A stretch of 64,000 nucleotides of DNA from Odontesthes bonariensis (lineage: Eukaryota > Chordata > Actinopteri > Atheriniformes > Atherinopsidae): the NCBI RefSeq assembly GCF_027942865.1, contig NC_134524.1:19211536-19275535 (forward strand). Reading direction: 5' to 3'. Below the pieces are notes generated by a model. That model ran no database searches, had not been told where the DNA came from, and saw only the letters and a list, made by a program, of their open reading frames with translations. Every line of letters starts with the position of its first letter. Position 1 is the stretch's first letter. This document shows positions 26,188-41,100 of the stretch, piece by piece. Made by a program: the position numbers and the translations under genes.

Positions 26188-29100
26188 GTGGCTCTCTGGA
26201 ATTAAACCGGCATGTCATTGATTTTTCAGGCATCTGAGGCTCGTGTTTTCTCGGGGGTTTGTTGTTCTCCTCAGACCTGAGAAATGCAGCATAATTAAAA
26301 CCTTTTAATCCACCATTTCGAGTTGAACCGCAGCTCCATTTTGCATCATCAGTTATTGGGGAAAGGAGCGAAGCCAAACACTGTAGTTGTTTAGAAAAAA
26401 AAGCAACAAAAAAAACCATGTCGGATGTGGCTGACATTTTGACTAAACTGAAGGCTTTTTCTGCGAGTGTAACAGGTGAAAAATGTCTCATGCGAGTGTC
26501 TCAGTTTGCATTATGAGTTGAAAAATTTGCCACTATTGGAAATGCCGCCGTGAAGAAGCTCCAGAGTCTGCTCTGATTCAACAAATCTACGGATATCAGT
26601 TTTTCCAGTATGAGAATGGTGTTTAGTGCGTATCCGTCCTTAATAATTTGATTTGTGTTTTTTTTGTTTTTGTTTTATCATTATTTAATAGAAAGGAGAG
26701 CTTCGCTGCCGCGGGCAACACAACTGTTCAGAATTGGCCGTAATTATTTTAAGGCGGGAAGGTTTCATGTCCAGGATGGATCCCAAAAAAGTACATAGAG
26801 GAGATTATAATACAAGCAAAAACCTTGTGTACGCCTGATCATGTCAGCACCACAAGCAGCAGGAGACATCAAGGGTAAAGCCTTGCTTTTCTGCCCCGCA
26901 AAGATGATCACTGATCACTGGAGGTGACTGCAAGTGATTATGTTACCGTAAGTTCAATGAATGTGTCCAAACTATCTGTCTAAAACAGGCGACGGACAGA
27001 CGTGGAACCTGCAAGAACTTGAGACAGATTTTCCCGGTAATGTAACTATCACGTGGGTAAATAGCATATGTATATAAAGGTATGACTGAAGTTATTTCTC
27101 TGCAGCTTTAGCTATATTTGCACATCGTGTACCATGGAGATTACTTTCTTCGCATAAATGAAACAGATGCAACTTAGCAAAACCGGTGGGACACGTTAGC
27201 ATTCAGGGATAAAGGGGAAATGACGGCATATTTGCATCTTCCAGTGAAAGACAGACCCTACCCCGAACAATGCTGCATTCAGTGACATGGTGTGTTAAAT
27301 GTCAGTATGAAACAACTATAATTTGTTATTATATGCTTATTTCAGGAGCCTTTTTGTTTCCTTTTTGACGGATAACTTGCAGCTTGGTAACAAATACTTA
27401 ACGCTCAGTGGTCGGGGACTCCAGAGCTTCACAACAACAACAATGAAACAAATCAAAATGGGGAAACATGAGACGTCCACAGAATAATGCTTTAATTGTA
27501 TTGCCTCGGTATGATTTATTATTAACTTGGTCTGTTGTTCTCATTTAGCTTTTTATTCTGATTATAGTTTTTAAAATGCGACTTGTTTCATAATACAAGA
27601 AACTTGCTGAGGGTGTATCCTGCCTCTTGCCCAATGGAAGCTGGGATAGGCTCCACCCCTACCGCAACCCTGCATTACATTAAACAGGCGGAGAAAATAG
27701 ATGAATGGCTGTTTAATCTCAGAGGACGTCCTGTGGCTTAATCCAACCAGCAGTGAGAGTGATTGAATATGGTTAAACTATGGGTTTTTTAAACTTTTTA
27801 TTTGAGAGAATGTGCATTGATCTTTCTTGAGTTATTCAACATACATATTTTTCTTATTTTCTTCCCCCCACCCCACCATGCTGCCTATACAAAAAAGAAG
27901 CTGAATAATAAAAATAAACATAATGAGTAAAAAGTACACCCCAGGTGTTACACTAGAAAAAAGTTAAGTTACAGACATGAAAATATACAAGAGTAAAATA
28001 ATTTAAAAAAAAGACAATAATGATACAAAATAAAAAATAAAATGAAGAAAAAGTGTATATTCAGGACAGTACCAGTAGGCTATTTGCTTTCTTTAATTGT
28101 CGCTACACAGGTCTTCTGAGGTCTCTGAGTCTTGATTCCCATTTACTTTTCAATCATGTGGGAGGGCATCAAGCTTCTCAAAATAAGATAAAAGTGGGGC
28201 CCAAGTTTCATGGAATTTTTGGGTCGATCCTCTAAGGCAATATTTTATCTACAATAACAGCTTTTAAGGAACTATAGGCTTCTGTTTGCTTTATTTTACA
28301 CATCTCCTTGTTTTAAAGTGTCCTTAAAGACCCTTTTCATATCCACTGTCCAACTACTGACCTCCATTTGCCAAACAAAAACCCAAACAGATGACGAGCC
28401 GTGAGTAACATTTGCCGGGGTGCGTGTCCGCGCTTGCGAACGCAGCCTCAGCACAAAGCTAAGACAAACATCTGGAAGTGTTAAAACTCTGATGACTCCA
28501 GCAGAATCCCTCAGCAGCCAACCACGGCCTCGCTTCCTGGAAGCTCTCTGCCAATCGGGTAGCGAGCCAGAACAGCTGGGCGGTCCTGTTTGGTTTCAGA
28601 GACAGAGGAGGTAGAGGGGGAAAAAAAGAAGGGAACTTAACAGTGAGGAGATTAATTCTCAAGTTTTGGATTAGCAGAGAAAGAAGAAGAAAAAGATGGA
28701 AAGAAGCAGTGGCAGATAATGTTTCTGACGCATCAACATTTAGTTCTTCTGGATTCCACAGCAAAGTCAGACTGACCTGGTTATCAGTTTGAGCTTTGAA
28801 GGAAAGGAGGTAGGAAATGGAAAAATTCTCATTTACAAGGCACAAGTCCAAGTAAACATTTTCTCTTTTCCACCTAATTCTATTTCCTATTTCTTTAAGC
28901 GTGAAGATGTTAGAGAAGGAGGTGTTAATGATCAGTTCTTTGTTGCTTTAAAAAAAAAAAATCCCTCTGTTTTTTCTTGCTTAATGCTCATTTTGGAGAT
29001 CATCTGGCTGTTAAACAACAAGCAGGGGATTGTGACATCCTCTTCCTTTGGTGGTTATGAAGTCCTTTCTGCATGTGATGCTAATTTCTTTGTGTGCACT

Positions 29101-32100
29101 TCTGTGGTTTTCAGCCGCAAATATGAAATACTTCAAATCACAAAACTAAAAAAAGATCCATTTTATCACTTTGCCAAAATCAACATGAAATATAATGACG
29201 TAGCATCTAAAGTAAGAGTTTAATGCTACTTTTTTTTTGGTTAATGTGACATTTTCATCAGTGTTTCTTAAATAGATTTTCGACATTAAAGAAAAGAAAA
29301 GACGAAAAACTGAGCAGAGAGCAGACAGATGACTAATGCATGTGCGTGCATACACCCGTGCAAACTATATATACTCATGTATACAGTTTATATACTCGCC
29401 AACCAAATAAAAGATGCAACAATAATCAGTTGAAGAGAATGATAACCTGCCAGGAATCAAAGAAGAGGAAGCACATTCAGAGCATGTAGGTTACCATGAT
29501 TTTAATACTAAGTTGGGTTTTTTTTAGAATGGGGGGTGGTTGAAGGCGATTGGTTGGGAATATTAGAACTGTGAATCTTTGCTGGCTTCACATTTTAAGT
29601 TAAAATTCATATTCATCAACAACTTGAGGCGTCTTAATATGCCTCTCAGTGTCTTGCATCCTCAAACCACTTTACAATTACAAAGAGCTATATTTTCCAT
29701 CCCCAAATACAGTCGGCTCAATCTGAAGTCCAGTATATTTAGTACATTCAAAACTGAAGACTGTCGTACTCTTTGCAATAGTATAGGTCCTCTTTACTGT
29801 ATTAACTGAATTTTGCATACCACTTTGCCTCTGAAGGCCACAAAGCAAACACGATGGCTACTGAACTAGCTTCACCCACCAAGTCCTTTGCCTGGGCTTT
29901 GGGTTGGCTGGAAGATTAAGCTGTAAGAAACCTTTTTTTTGTGGCAGTTGTAAATAACGTGCGCCTGTCAATGCGACTTTGTTGTACCCTTGTGACTGGG
30001 AAATCACCAAGTAACGATCATATGCTATCATTCACATTCACATTGCTTTAATTTGCTGGTTGTTAATGTGTCATTTGCTACAAGAACAGGAAATGGTGTT
30101 CACAACAGGTTTTTTTTTGCTTGTGTTTTGCTGTGCTGTTAGTACAAATCTTAATGTGTATATTCCTTACTAACAGACCAACACTCTGTATAAGTAAAAC
30201 AAAAATAAAAATAGAAATTGTGGATGAAATCATGTTGTGTTCATCCATGGGTTTGTCCCATGCTTAGATGTAGATGTAGAGCTCTTGCACATAAAAGTAA
30301 TTAGCTTCTCTAGCCTGAATTCCTTTTGTTCAACATCACGGCCTTCTTCTGGTTTTATAATCTGTGTGATGGCACACAGACTGAAATAAGATGCTAAGCT
30401 CTGCATGTTTCAGGGAATAGCTGAAAAAGTCTTCAGGCTTTTTAATGACAACCCACCTTTCTGTCTCTCCCCAGGTCGCCCCGACAGACGTAAGCCGGAG
30501 CATCGTCTCAGGTAGATGTAGCTGCTTCTTTGATTCTCGTGGCACATTGTTAAAGATGAGGAATGCTTCCTGTGAATGTGCATCTGATCTTTCCCACATG
30601 TAGTCCACCATTTTGGCCAAAGAGACGTGTTTAATTTTCAACGGCCTTGTCTCTTTGATCTCAGCCTCTCGTGAAATTATTACTGGTTTTGGGGTCGGTG
30701 AGTAAACTATGGTTTGATGCTGTCACCAAACCCCCCCCCAGAAAACTGCTTCTACCTGAGGGAAGACATTTTCCTAAAGTTTAACTCGAGCTGTTTTCTA
30801 CTGTTTTAATCCAGCTCAGGGGGATTTTTTTTTTCCTCTCAGACTTGCAGTGACTGCTTTTCACCCCTTTGGTCTCTAGTACTTACACACTCCTTAAAGT
30901 ATTTTGTCTGTTGGCTGGTTGGCATGGCAACTAACTGTTGAAGTCACTGGGTTTATAGACGGTGTGTGTAACTGTGTGTGTGTTTTATAGAGAGAGAGCC
31001 TTTTTTTTTTTTTTTTTTTTCCTCTTAGGTTTAATAATCTTTAAAAGGTGGGAACGTGAGAGTCAAATCTGATCGTGAATAATTTAGAAATCTTTTTAGC
31101 TTTCCTTTTCCCATACGGCATTTTATTTAGATGTTAATTTGGTCACGCTCTATTGTTAGAGACTTTAACCTAACCACAGTAATTTTTTCAGCTCTTCGTC
31201 TTCAGTGTGTTTGATACTGATCCACAAAACATCTAAGTTAAACTCAAGCCTCCGTGATGATTTCACGATGACTTAACACTTCAAACGTCCCGCATCGTGA
31301 AGGCTGCAGACACTGACTGTGCACTCTTAAAACTTTAGTGCAGCACATTGTTGTCCTGTTATTGGCATCGCTCACATGTATTTAATCAATTCACATACCA
31401 GCGGTACACCTTGCTCTGCCTCGAACTCACGTGAGTCTCGGATCCAAGTGGCTTAAATTTCATTATCACAGGGGTGCACAAGCTGCATACAGCCATGTGG
31501 AGAAAATGACCTAATATATGTGCCATTATCCTATGTTCTGTTTCGGTGCGACAACAAGTTTGTTATGCTGCTGCTTTGCGTTTCAAGTTTTTTATAAGTG
31601 TCTGACAGTGTCGGGGCGGCTGTAGCTCAGGAGAAAGGTTGGTGGTTCCACTCCGGCATCCCCCGGGCCACATGTCGAAGCGTCCTTGGGCAGTGAATGA
31701 GTAGGAAGCACGTAGTTATGCATAGACTAAGACGTGCTGTACGAGTGTGTGAATGTGGCATGTAGTGTTGGAAGCGCTTTGAGTTACTGTCTCCACGTTA
31801 CTAGACATATTTACATGACACTAGGGTACAAACCCAAAAAACAAAGTGCAAGTCCGACTTTAAAAACGCATGTAAAGATATTATTCTGACCAACAATGGT
31901 AGGAAATCGAGCTTCGCCGCATTAGTCTTAACACACATAGATAAGGCAGTTGGGGAACGCATCTCAACTTCAAATGTGTCCAGGCGCTCTGTACATGCTC
32001 CAAAGTTCCATCTTTTCACGTCTTTTTGTTAGCTACTTATTCACATGTTTGTTTCTTTTGTCGGACAGCTATTTGTGTAAGAAACTGGGATTGAAAGTAT

Positions 32101-35100
32101 ACAAAGCTTCTTTCTTTTTTCTTTTTTTCTTCAAGTCTCACAGTCCACAGTGTTGCAGCATCAGACATATTTCAGTCAATGATTTGATTGCACTCCCACA
32201 GACTCCTTCTGGGACTTTAGTTTGTAACTAAAGTAACTTTAGCTTGATACAGTTGTTCATGCTGCCTGAGATAACTATTTAAGGATTTTTTGGAGGCCAT
32301 GATTAAAGGTTTGTTGTTGCTTTCCAAAGCTCTCACTTGCAGCTGTTTCCAAGGAAACGGCAACAGCAGATTTTACTGTTGTGACAATGGACAAAATGCC
32401 ATCCAAGCGACTTTGAATGTCACTTCTCTTAACTTTTCTAAACTTTAGCTGGTTTTAGCATACTGGCAAGAAATTGTCCACTTGTCCTGTGCCATCAGTG
32501 TTGGGCTGAGCTGCTGTGCCATCAGTGTTGGGCTGAGCTGCTGTGCCATCAGTTGCGCACACACCCGAAAGTGATGTAATGGAGCAAAAGGAAAAGCTTT
32601 AACAACGTTTGCCCAACACAGAAAAAGTCCAGCGGCAAAGCCAGCAAAGAGGGACAGCATTTACTGCAGCCCAGCTTTTCTTTACCCAAAGTCACAAAAT
32701 TCTCCACTCATTGTGATCTTCACCTTTACTTACGTTTTATAGAGGCTTTTAGTTTTTTTTCAGACCTTTTTCAAAAGCAAAAAGAGATGGAAAACCGTTT
32801 TTTTTTTCCACCAGTGTTGAAAGGAAAACAGTGAGTTTGGACATGTGTAAGTTTGGGCAGTGTCAGGGGTGAGTCATTTGTGTCTCTTCATAGTTAGCAA
32901 CTCTGTGACAGAGGGAGAAAGAGCAAGCAGCCGAGTGAGTTGGAGGCACACTCTGAAAGGCAATTATAAGAATACATTGAAACAAAGAGCTACTGTCGTC
33001 CTCCTGTCAGCTGGGTGAGTCTTGACTGTTGATTCCTAAGCTGCCTACCAACATCTATCTTCCATTTAAACAGGAAGAGCTTTGGCTTCCCTCTGATCCT
33101 GGAGCTAATGAAATATACCTTTGAATCATTTTGACAATTGTAAGAGCTTGAATAAGAGCAGCTGGACTTCTTCTTGGTTCTCACCACTTGCCCTTATTCA
33201 AACTCTGAGGATTACCTCGACCTGGATGACTCAGAGTCTACAGCGATAATCATTTTGACAGGTTGGGTTGCTCAGAGGTGAAACCTGTCACTTTGATAAC
33301 TTTGATCCCAGCTATTGGGAAATAGGGAATTTTCCAAGTTCTATTCCTGGGAATTGAGCAAAATGTGTCTGTCTGCAAATTCTTTCACCCTGAAGATTAA
33401 CGGTGGAAACGCAGCCTTTGATAGGAAATAAAAGCAGCACATTTGAGATTAGCTTTAGACACAGTGATTCAAGTTGTATTGAAGATCTTGAAACGGCTTC
33501 ATATGTGAGCCGTTTGGGATGCAACAAAGTCAAAAGTTCTGTTTGTGTATCAGTGCTTTTAGGTGCTCGGCAACCAGGCGTTATGTTCCAGCTCCCGTTG
33601 CCCTTATCTGAAGCAGATGCATTCAGCGGATTAATGCATCTGCTTCAGATAAGATGGAGGAGTACTCGTCCATCATTGTGGTTGCAAAGGTGGACGACGT
33701 GGCTTAAATCATGCACACTTGTGACAGTTGTGAAATATAAAAGCACAAATGGTGAATCTGTGTGTAAAAAAAAAAGTCTAATTCAGCACGGACTGAGTGT
33801 CATTTACACACTCGTTTTCCCAAGGGACAAGCACAAACGTCCTTTTACATCAACACATTTGCGAAAATGGATAAGTACGAGCATTTTAATGGCGCCGCAG
33901 ACTGTTAACGTTGCCGCAGCTCCAAAAATGAATAGTGAATGTGGCGTTTGATTGACATGTTAAAAACAAACTTGTTGTTTGAAGCCCGCCCCTTCCAGAT
34001 GACTGAAAAGAAAACATTCTGGGCCTGAACTTGAGCAATTTAGGACAAATATAACAATGTTTTTACAGCGAGCGAGCACGAACCTGTGGAAATAAACGAT
34101 CAGGCCGAATCTGATGTGGCCATATGAAAATCTCTCACAATGCGAGTAACAATTCTCCCCGTGGATTTAGCTGAACTTCTGATCACATTTGGTCTCCAGT
34201 TTTGCATTTGGCTGCCTGGAAAAAAATTCAGCCACTTGAGCTCATGGGAACTAAAGACTAAACTTGCAGTCGTCTGATCCTGCATTTGATTTTGCTCTGA
34301 ATGTTCTAAATTGATCTTGATCGGGGGAAAGAGGGAGAAGATGGCAGCAGGCGAGGTGAAATAAAGTGACTCACGGTTTCCCTTCTCCTCTCTCTTCAGT
34401 CAGGGTCCTCTCTCATCCATCAGAGCTGCCATCAAGAGAAGTGAGTATTCACCCAGAAACTCTTAACGAGTGAACGTGTTCATGCTGACTCCTTTCTCTT
34501 TTCTGTGTGCTTGTGCTTAAAAAAAAAACCCTCAAGAAATGCTTAAGAAATTTAATGATACGGACTGGTTTTAGAGTCTAACAGGGTGTTGTACAAATCT
34601 GAAGTCCATTTGAACTGTGGCCTGGAAAAGTGTGGTTTTAAGTGTGGAAAATATGCATTTTGACCTTTTTGTGTGGTAATAAAATCCAGCATGGCAAGAA
34701 AGAGGAAAGCTTCCCGAACTGGACTGCCAGCACACTTTGCAGCTTACCCACTTTCATTCTTTCTTTCTTTTTGCCCCTTAGATTCCCCTGATGTGGCTTT
34801 AAAGGCGGGAACACGTGTTTAAATCGATTGTTTTCACGTATATCTGTGTCTTGAAAGTTGAGGATTTTCAGTTTAGGTCCAGTCAAAATTCTCTTAAATC
34901 TTTATCATGACAGTGCAATAAAAAAGCAGAGGTGTGTTGTTTGAAATACAGCTGCGTTGTTCTGAATGAATAAATTGTGACACCTGCTTGGTGGAAAAAT
35001 GTCTATTTTGATATTAAAGCACTTTGTCTCAGGGTCCTGGGAGATTGCTTTGACCCTCTTCAGACCCCCTTTGTTTTCCTGGATTTTTCCACCAAAGAAA

Positions 35101-38100
35101 AGACTGAGACAAACTTTGGTAAAATGTGCAGATTGTATTTATTTACACTAAGAACTAGAAGAGTGACTGATTTATTTAGTTTGGAGATGGCATGTTGCTT
35201 TATTGATTATTTTAGATTTTTATTCAGTAGTGTGTTTATCCAGTGCTTGAGGACTCTCTTCTAATATGCCTCTAATACTACAGATATATCAGTTAAGGGA
35301 AATAAACTCAAATGCATTTCAGCATTTATATCTGTGTTAGCTGTATTTCACTGCTTCCAGCTGGACTTCCACAGATATGACATATATTTAGCTTTGTTCT
35401 GTTTTCCATCTCTTTTTCCAGCCTCCTCCAGGTCAACTTCTCTCTCAGAGACGCCCAGAGACAGAGAAAGAGACCGGGACAGAGACCGAGACAGGAGGTA
35501 AAACTCTATGTGTTGTATGTGGTGAAGCCAGTGCGCAGGAGTCTGTACAGTTTGAATTCTGTGGAGTTTTATGTTGACGCACTTCTGTTTTTCAAGGCAA
35601 AGATAAGAAAGTCAGACCTTTTTGTCAACAAACGAGTGTGACCTTTTGTGTGTACCGTAAGCAAACCTTGTGTGAGGAATTTATGCGTTTCGGTTGTGTA
35701 AATAGATTAATCACTGAGCTCGTTCCCGCTCCACTTTCACACATTTTCGAATCCCTGACCTACTCCTGCCCCTCTTGGTGAGAGTCAGCTGTGTGATTCG
35801 TTTACCCACCATGTTTTTACTAACATGTAAATGGTAAATGTTTCCCATCATAGGCAACAATTTCAGTCATAAGTCATTAAAGTTGCTTCTCTACTGCAGG
35901 TCAAACAAGTCATTAAAATGGTTCCATAAGTTGTAGGGTTTGCTTTTTGGCTTTTTGGGTCAGGCAAAATGATCCATTTCAAGTCAGCCTCTGCTGTGGT
36001 CGTTTTGTTGACTTTTATCTTTATGACTTCCTGTTGTTGCTAGGCGCCCAGAGATCACCATCCTATCAGCGGAGCCGCTGGCCTCCACATCCTGGTTTCC
36101 TGGAGCTGCCGGAGGATTCCCACCTCCTCCTCCTCCCGCCGCACAGATCTGGGGACCCACAATCCCTCCAGCCATACAGGTGAGGTGTTCTTTCTCAAAT
36201 GTGATTATTTTCTGCCCAGAGGTTGATGATTTGTTGCTAAGAAATGTAATTTAAAGATGTTTGATGATAGAACGGCCTGCACTGAACAGACATGGCCTCT
36301 AGGTCCAGTGAGCAGGTGTTGTGTGGTGTTATTTTGCTGTTTGGGCAGCTGGAAAGCTGGAAGTTGTTAAGTTGTATCTCATGAATAATACAATTTCTCT
36401 TTTTGTCTCCTTCAGCCTCCTCCTTCCTACGAGGAGGTAATCAGAGAGAAGACACAGGAGCAGGTTCTCCTCCCTTCTTCCTCCTCTTCCGCCTCACGTC
36501 CTGTTTCAAAAATAACCATCGCCACTCAGACGGACCCAGGACCTGTCCTCGATCCCCACGAGTCGCCAGGTGAGAGGAAGCCGATATACTGTTCTTGGTT
36601 TTTGCATTGTTTTGCATGTTTGGTAAATAAACTGTGAGTCTGTGTGTGATTGCAGTTAGAAGACCAGTGAGACCACCACGGCCACCTCTCCCAACCCCTC
36701 CGAAGTCTTCTACTCTTGATGACATCACTGCCAGCCAATCGGTGCTCACTTCCCTTGACACTGAATGTTTGGTGCCAGATGCACATCCTGAGACGGTCAC
36801 ACACATCTCCACGAACACACAATGCTGCGACCTCTTCACTGAGCTGTGTTCATCCTTGACCTCAGCCTCTGGTGCTCAAACTGAGGAGTGGGATCAGCGT
36901 CCGTCTGCTGCTGATGCGGCGCCTCTTCCTACCACCTCCTCACGTGTCCCATTGAAGCGTCCCACACCACGTCCTCGCTCTAAGGTCGGTGTCCAGCCAA
37001 TCAGAAACGAGGTTCAAGTTCAGACTTTGGTGAAACTGCGGGAGGATGGTTTGGCCACATTAGCCAACCGTGCAAATAGTGACAGCAACAGCCAAGAAAA
37101 GAGTCCAGGGAAGTATCTTCAGGAGCTGCTCGAGGCCTTCAGTTCAGACGACTGGGGTTTCCCTGATCACCGCAGCGACAGCAGCGAGCTTAGCCAATCA
37201 GAGAGCGAGGACGAAGACGGGGAGGACATGGCGACTCTAAAGGCAAGGATACAAGCTTTTGAACAGCAGCAGCAGCAGGTGGGTGAGGGGAGCTGTGGAG
37301 ATGGTAACAGACAAAGTGGGGCTGTTGAGGGGTTTGTTGTTTCAGAGAGACCCGAGCCTCGACCACGCCCTCGTCTCCAGGGACATCCAGCCAAGTCCGT
37401 CCCTCCTGTAATTGCTCCAAAGCCCAAAAACTTTCCACCTGGTCCCAAACCATCCAGCAAGGTATTCTGGGAAGAAGGAGGTTTGACAGCAGCACCAGCA
37501 GAACCAAGTAATGCTGAAACAACTGAAACCTCATCTGCAGAAATAGACCCTAAACTTAAAACGGCTTCAGAACCATCAGCTTCTGGTACCACAAAATCTG
37601 CTCCAAGTTTAGAACTCCAACCTGGGAAAACCACGGAAAAACCTTCCAAAACTCCAAAACCGCAGTCTGTTACAGAGGCCGTCTCATCTAGTACCCCTGC
37701 TCCTGTCCCGGCCCCAAGGCCTCCTCCACCCAAACTGTCACCCTCGCTCAGTGGCACTCCTTCCCCACCAAACCCCAGACCCCCACCAAGGCCTCCAGTC
37801 GCCCCCAGGGCTAATGTAGCTCCACACCAGGATAAGAGCACAGTTGATGTTAGAAGTGGAGCACACACTGAAGTACAGGCTGGAAGTGAACCGACTGCAG
37901 CACAAACTGGTGAGTGGTATTCTGGTCAAAGTACATTCAGCAGAACTTACTCCCTACTGACCTCTGCAGGCAGCTCTAAGCTGTATACTTTTGCTCCAAA
38001 ATAAGATTGATGCCATCACAAAGCCTGTGAGTTTTAAATACCCTTCCATTCAGTCTGAGGCCATATTGTCTGGACAGGCTTGGGTCTCGGTCTGGTACTG

Positions 38101-41100
38101 TTTATGTTCCTGTTCCAATGTTTTCATGCAGGCCTGCAGGCCAGCTTTCAAATAATAGACAAGTCCTTGGATGGTGAACTTTCCAATGAACGTATTTCAA
38201 CTTGCATAACTGAGAGTAGACGTGCTGCTTTCACTGTGAACAAGATGCAATTTAATCACACTGCATACAGCGAGCTAAACACAGCTTTGCAATGCAATTT
38301 TTCATCTTTAATCCCTCTTTTCCATTCTTCTTCCACTGCCCACAGATGTGCTTTTTATGTACGAGTTGTGGCAGGAAATTACTGCTTTTTAATCTGAAGA
38401 CTGGTTTGCACATTAGCTTTAGATGATTCGGTAAGAAGAATGACAGACAGACATTCTGACCTTTTAACTCGCAGAGCTGTGAGTCGAGATGAAGCAGCCT
38501 CCATCGAGTGATTTCTTTTACTTTCTCAATTGCTCACACTTGCATTTGTTTTTGTATAAAAACAGCAATGGTGATCTAAATGTTGGTGGGAGAGGACCCA
38601 CGCATACACGAGGAGAACATGCAAACTCCACACAGAAAGGCCCCAGCCGGGAGTTGAACCTGGAACCCTCTCGCTGTGAGGCGACAGTGCTAACCACCAC
38701 ACCACCGTGCAGCCTTTTAGGAAAAGTGTGATAGAAAATATTAAGCACTTAGCTGATCCTATAGTGCTTCAGCATCAGTACAGCCTGTTTATGGCCCTTT
38801 AAAATGAGATAATGAAGGTTTATCTCATTTGGCTGATATACTGCCGCCCCTCTGTCAGCACGTGTGTGCAGAAGCTCGGCTCTTTCCACAAATGTTTACA
38901 TGAGGGAAGTGTGCTGCTTGCTGCTTACACTGCTTATCTAGCAGATAACCTGCATGTGTAACGTCTGCTGATAAGCTTTTGGATTAGCCATTCATGTCGG
39001 TTTAGACTGATTTACAAGTTTTGTTTAGTTATAACCCCTGTTTAACTTTGCAGTTACATGTGGTGACAGTGTTTTATACTCTAATAAAGCACCTGTGAGT
39101 ATAAATGACAGAACTTGGCTCTAACTCATGCAGCTGTAAAATTCTTCATTGGCCCTTATGAGTTCACCTAATGTGTTCCCTTATGAGTCGAAACAGCCTC
39201 CTGATCCATATTGTTTCTTTATGTCAGTAAGTTTTTGTCATTTTAATTTGAATTTAGAGTGCACAGAGACACAGGTGTTTTGTTCCCAGCTGAGGCCAAT
39301 AAATAAATACTAATATAGAAAAGTATATAAATTACCAAGAGTTTCTGAGTGATTTGATGTGGGGCTGGATGCTGATTAAGTATACGACCGTGCTCAGAAG
39401 CTTGATGTTAGCTAGTGTTTCTGGGTTTTCAACCTGTTTTAAAGAGCCTGTGGTGACGCCTTAGTGTGTGCTTCCAAACAGTCTTCCAGTGTTGTGTCAG
39501 ACGTGTAATAAAAGGGTAATTGGCTTCACGATGTTGGCTTTTCCTTTTACACACACACAGGTTCATAACACTGCTAATGACTCAAATGTGCAGTATTTCT
39601 TTCCCTTTCGTTCCCTCTCCAAGCTCTGTAAACAACAAGTCGGGGGAATGTGAAGGCACTTAAGTGTGTACTGAAAGCATCACTTGAGACATAAAACCCA
39701 TCCCGCTTTAGAACCGACTTTGGAAATGTTCTTCACGGTTGAACCCTGCTGGGATTTGCGGTGACACCAGCGTTTCTGATGCCTCCTCACTGCTGTTGAG
39801 CAGAGAATCGTTGTCATCTCAGACCACATGACAGCTTCCACTGGGTGAAAGGGAACTCCAATCGGTCGAGGAAGTGACTCTTCCTTTCTGCCTCTGACCA
39901 ATACGAAGAAAGTCTTCTCTGGCCTGACTGATGCTGTGTCTTTATCATATTTAGCGACCTGCTCCTCCTCCTTTCCAGGCTGCTTTTTGGTTTTATATTT
40001 AAGAAAAATGTATTGCCTGGAAAATGGCCGGCATAACTGAGCATTTTAAAGTGGGCATAAAAAGGATGATTTTAAGCTTTTGGGCGCCATCTGAAATTTG
40101 TCCAGTGACTCTAATCGTGGCCGCATTGTACCATCATTCTTTGATGATCTTGGCTATATTTCCATGGCTGTTAAATCACATGTATATTGGAATAATGGTT
40201 ACATTTTGAACCTTTGAAACTGACATCTTAAATCAACATGTTTCTGGCCAGCTGTAGTTCAGGAGAAGGTGCAGTCGTCTGAAAATCAGGATGTTGGCAG
40301 TTCAGACGCCGACTGACAGAGTCCACATGCTGACATGATGTTGGGCGTGGCACTGAACCCCACTTTTCCCGTGTTCATGGATGTGTGAGCGTGTGTTTGA
40401 AACACAAAGCATTGTGTAGCGTGTTGAATGGGTGTGTGCAAGTGGGTGAATGTGGCTTGTAGTGTAAAGCACTTTGAGTGGCCAGCTGCTGTATAAATGT
40501 AGATAAATAACCATTTCTGAAGTGCACTGCATCATTTTTCCTAATCTAACCAAGTCTTTCTTGTGATTTTTGATGTATTTCCAGTGAAGGGAGGAAATAT
40601 TCGTCCCGGCGTCCCAACCAAACCAGCAGCACTGACTTCCCCTCGCAGAGCCAGCGGTAAGGCTGTTGTGTGTGTGTGTGTGTGTGTGTGACTGTGAACA
40701 CTGAGCTGGATCAGCTGCAGCACAATAGTGCGTTTGAGAGCTTAGAGACACAAATCTAGCTCATTTGTTACGTGGCAGAAATATGCAAACATGTGGACAG
40801 ATTTTATGTGCCGTGTGTTTGCATGTGAGTGTGCGGCACAAAGAGAGGGCTGTCTTATGCAATCCAAACCTTGTCAGAGGAAAAATGCTCTTATTGTGTG
40901 AGAAGAAACAAGCCCCCACTGTTGTCGTGCGTGCATGTGAGTGTATCTGTGTGTATTGTTAGCTGTGTACGCCTAAGGTCGCGCTGTCTTCAACCAGACT
41001 TATTTATTGGCTGCAACATGAGCTTGTATAAACCAATAGCTTGTTAAGTGTATTTCTTTTTTAGTTTTTCTTGCGGTACAGATGTTTCACAGTCTGAAAT

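Larger units (their letters stand above)
22119..30474 (+). other. sh3d19: sh3d19 intron 1 (8.4 kb)
   Basis: A long first intron separates the short first coding exon from exon 2. It contains a GT array, an A-tailed SINE-like unit, an L2 end and an L1-like LINE end, listed separately. The longer reading frames in it (for example 28789-29223) have no recognisable domain and no splice support. Nothing else coding is seen. Confidence 0.7.

Noticed and set aside
28789-29223. 144-codon plus-strand open frame in sh3d19 intron 1
   Set aside because: No domain, low-complexity stretches and no splice continuity with neighbouring exons.
31613-31685. tRNA gene candidate (TAGCTCAG and GGTTC boxes)
   Set aside because: No acceptor stem or cloverleaf; a longer body shared with 40246-40507 shows it is a SINE.
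33403-33951. 182-codon plus-strand open frame
   Set aside because: It runs through the 21-bp hairpin in an intron, has no recognisable domain and is not flanked by splice sites that fit sh3d19.
37167-37868. 233-codon open frame on the minus strand opposite the large sh3d19 exon
   Set aside because: It is the antisense of a proline-rich coding exon, giving Gly-rich translation; no start context or domain, and the plus strand is clearly coding.
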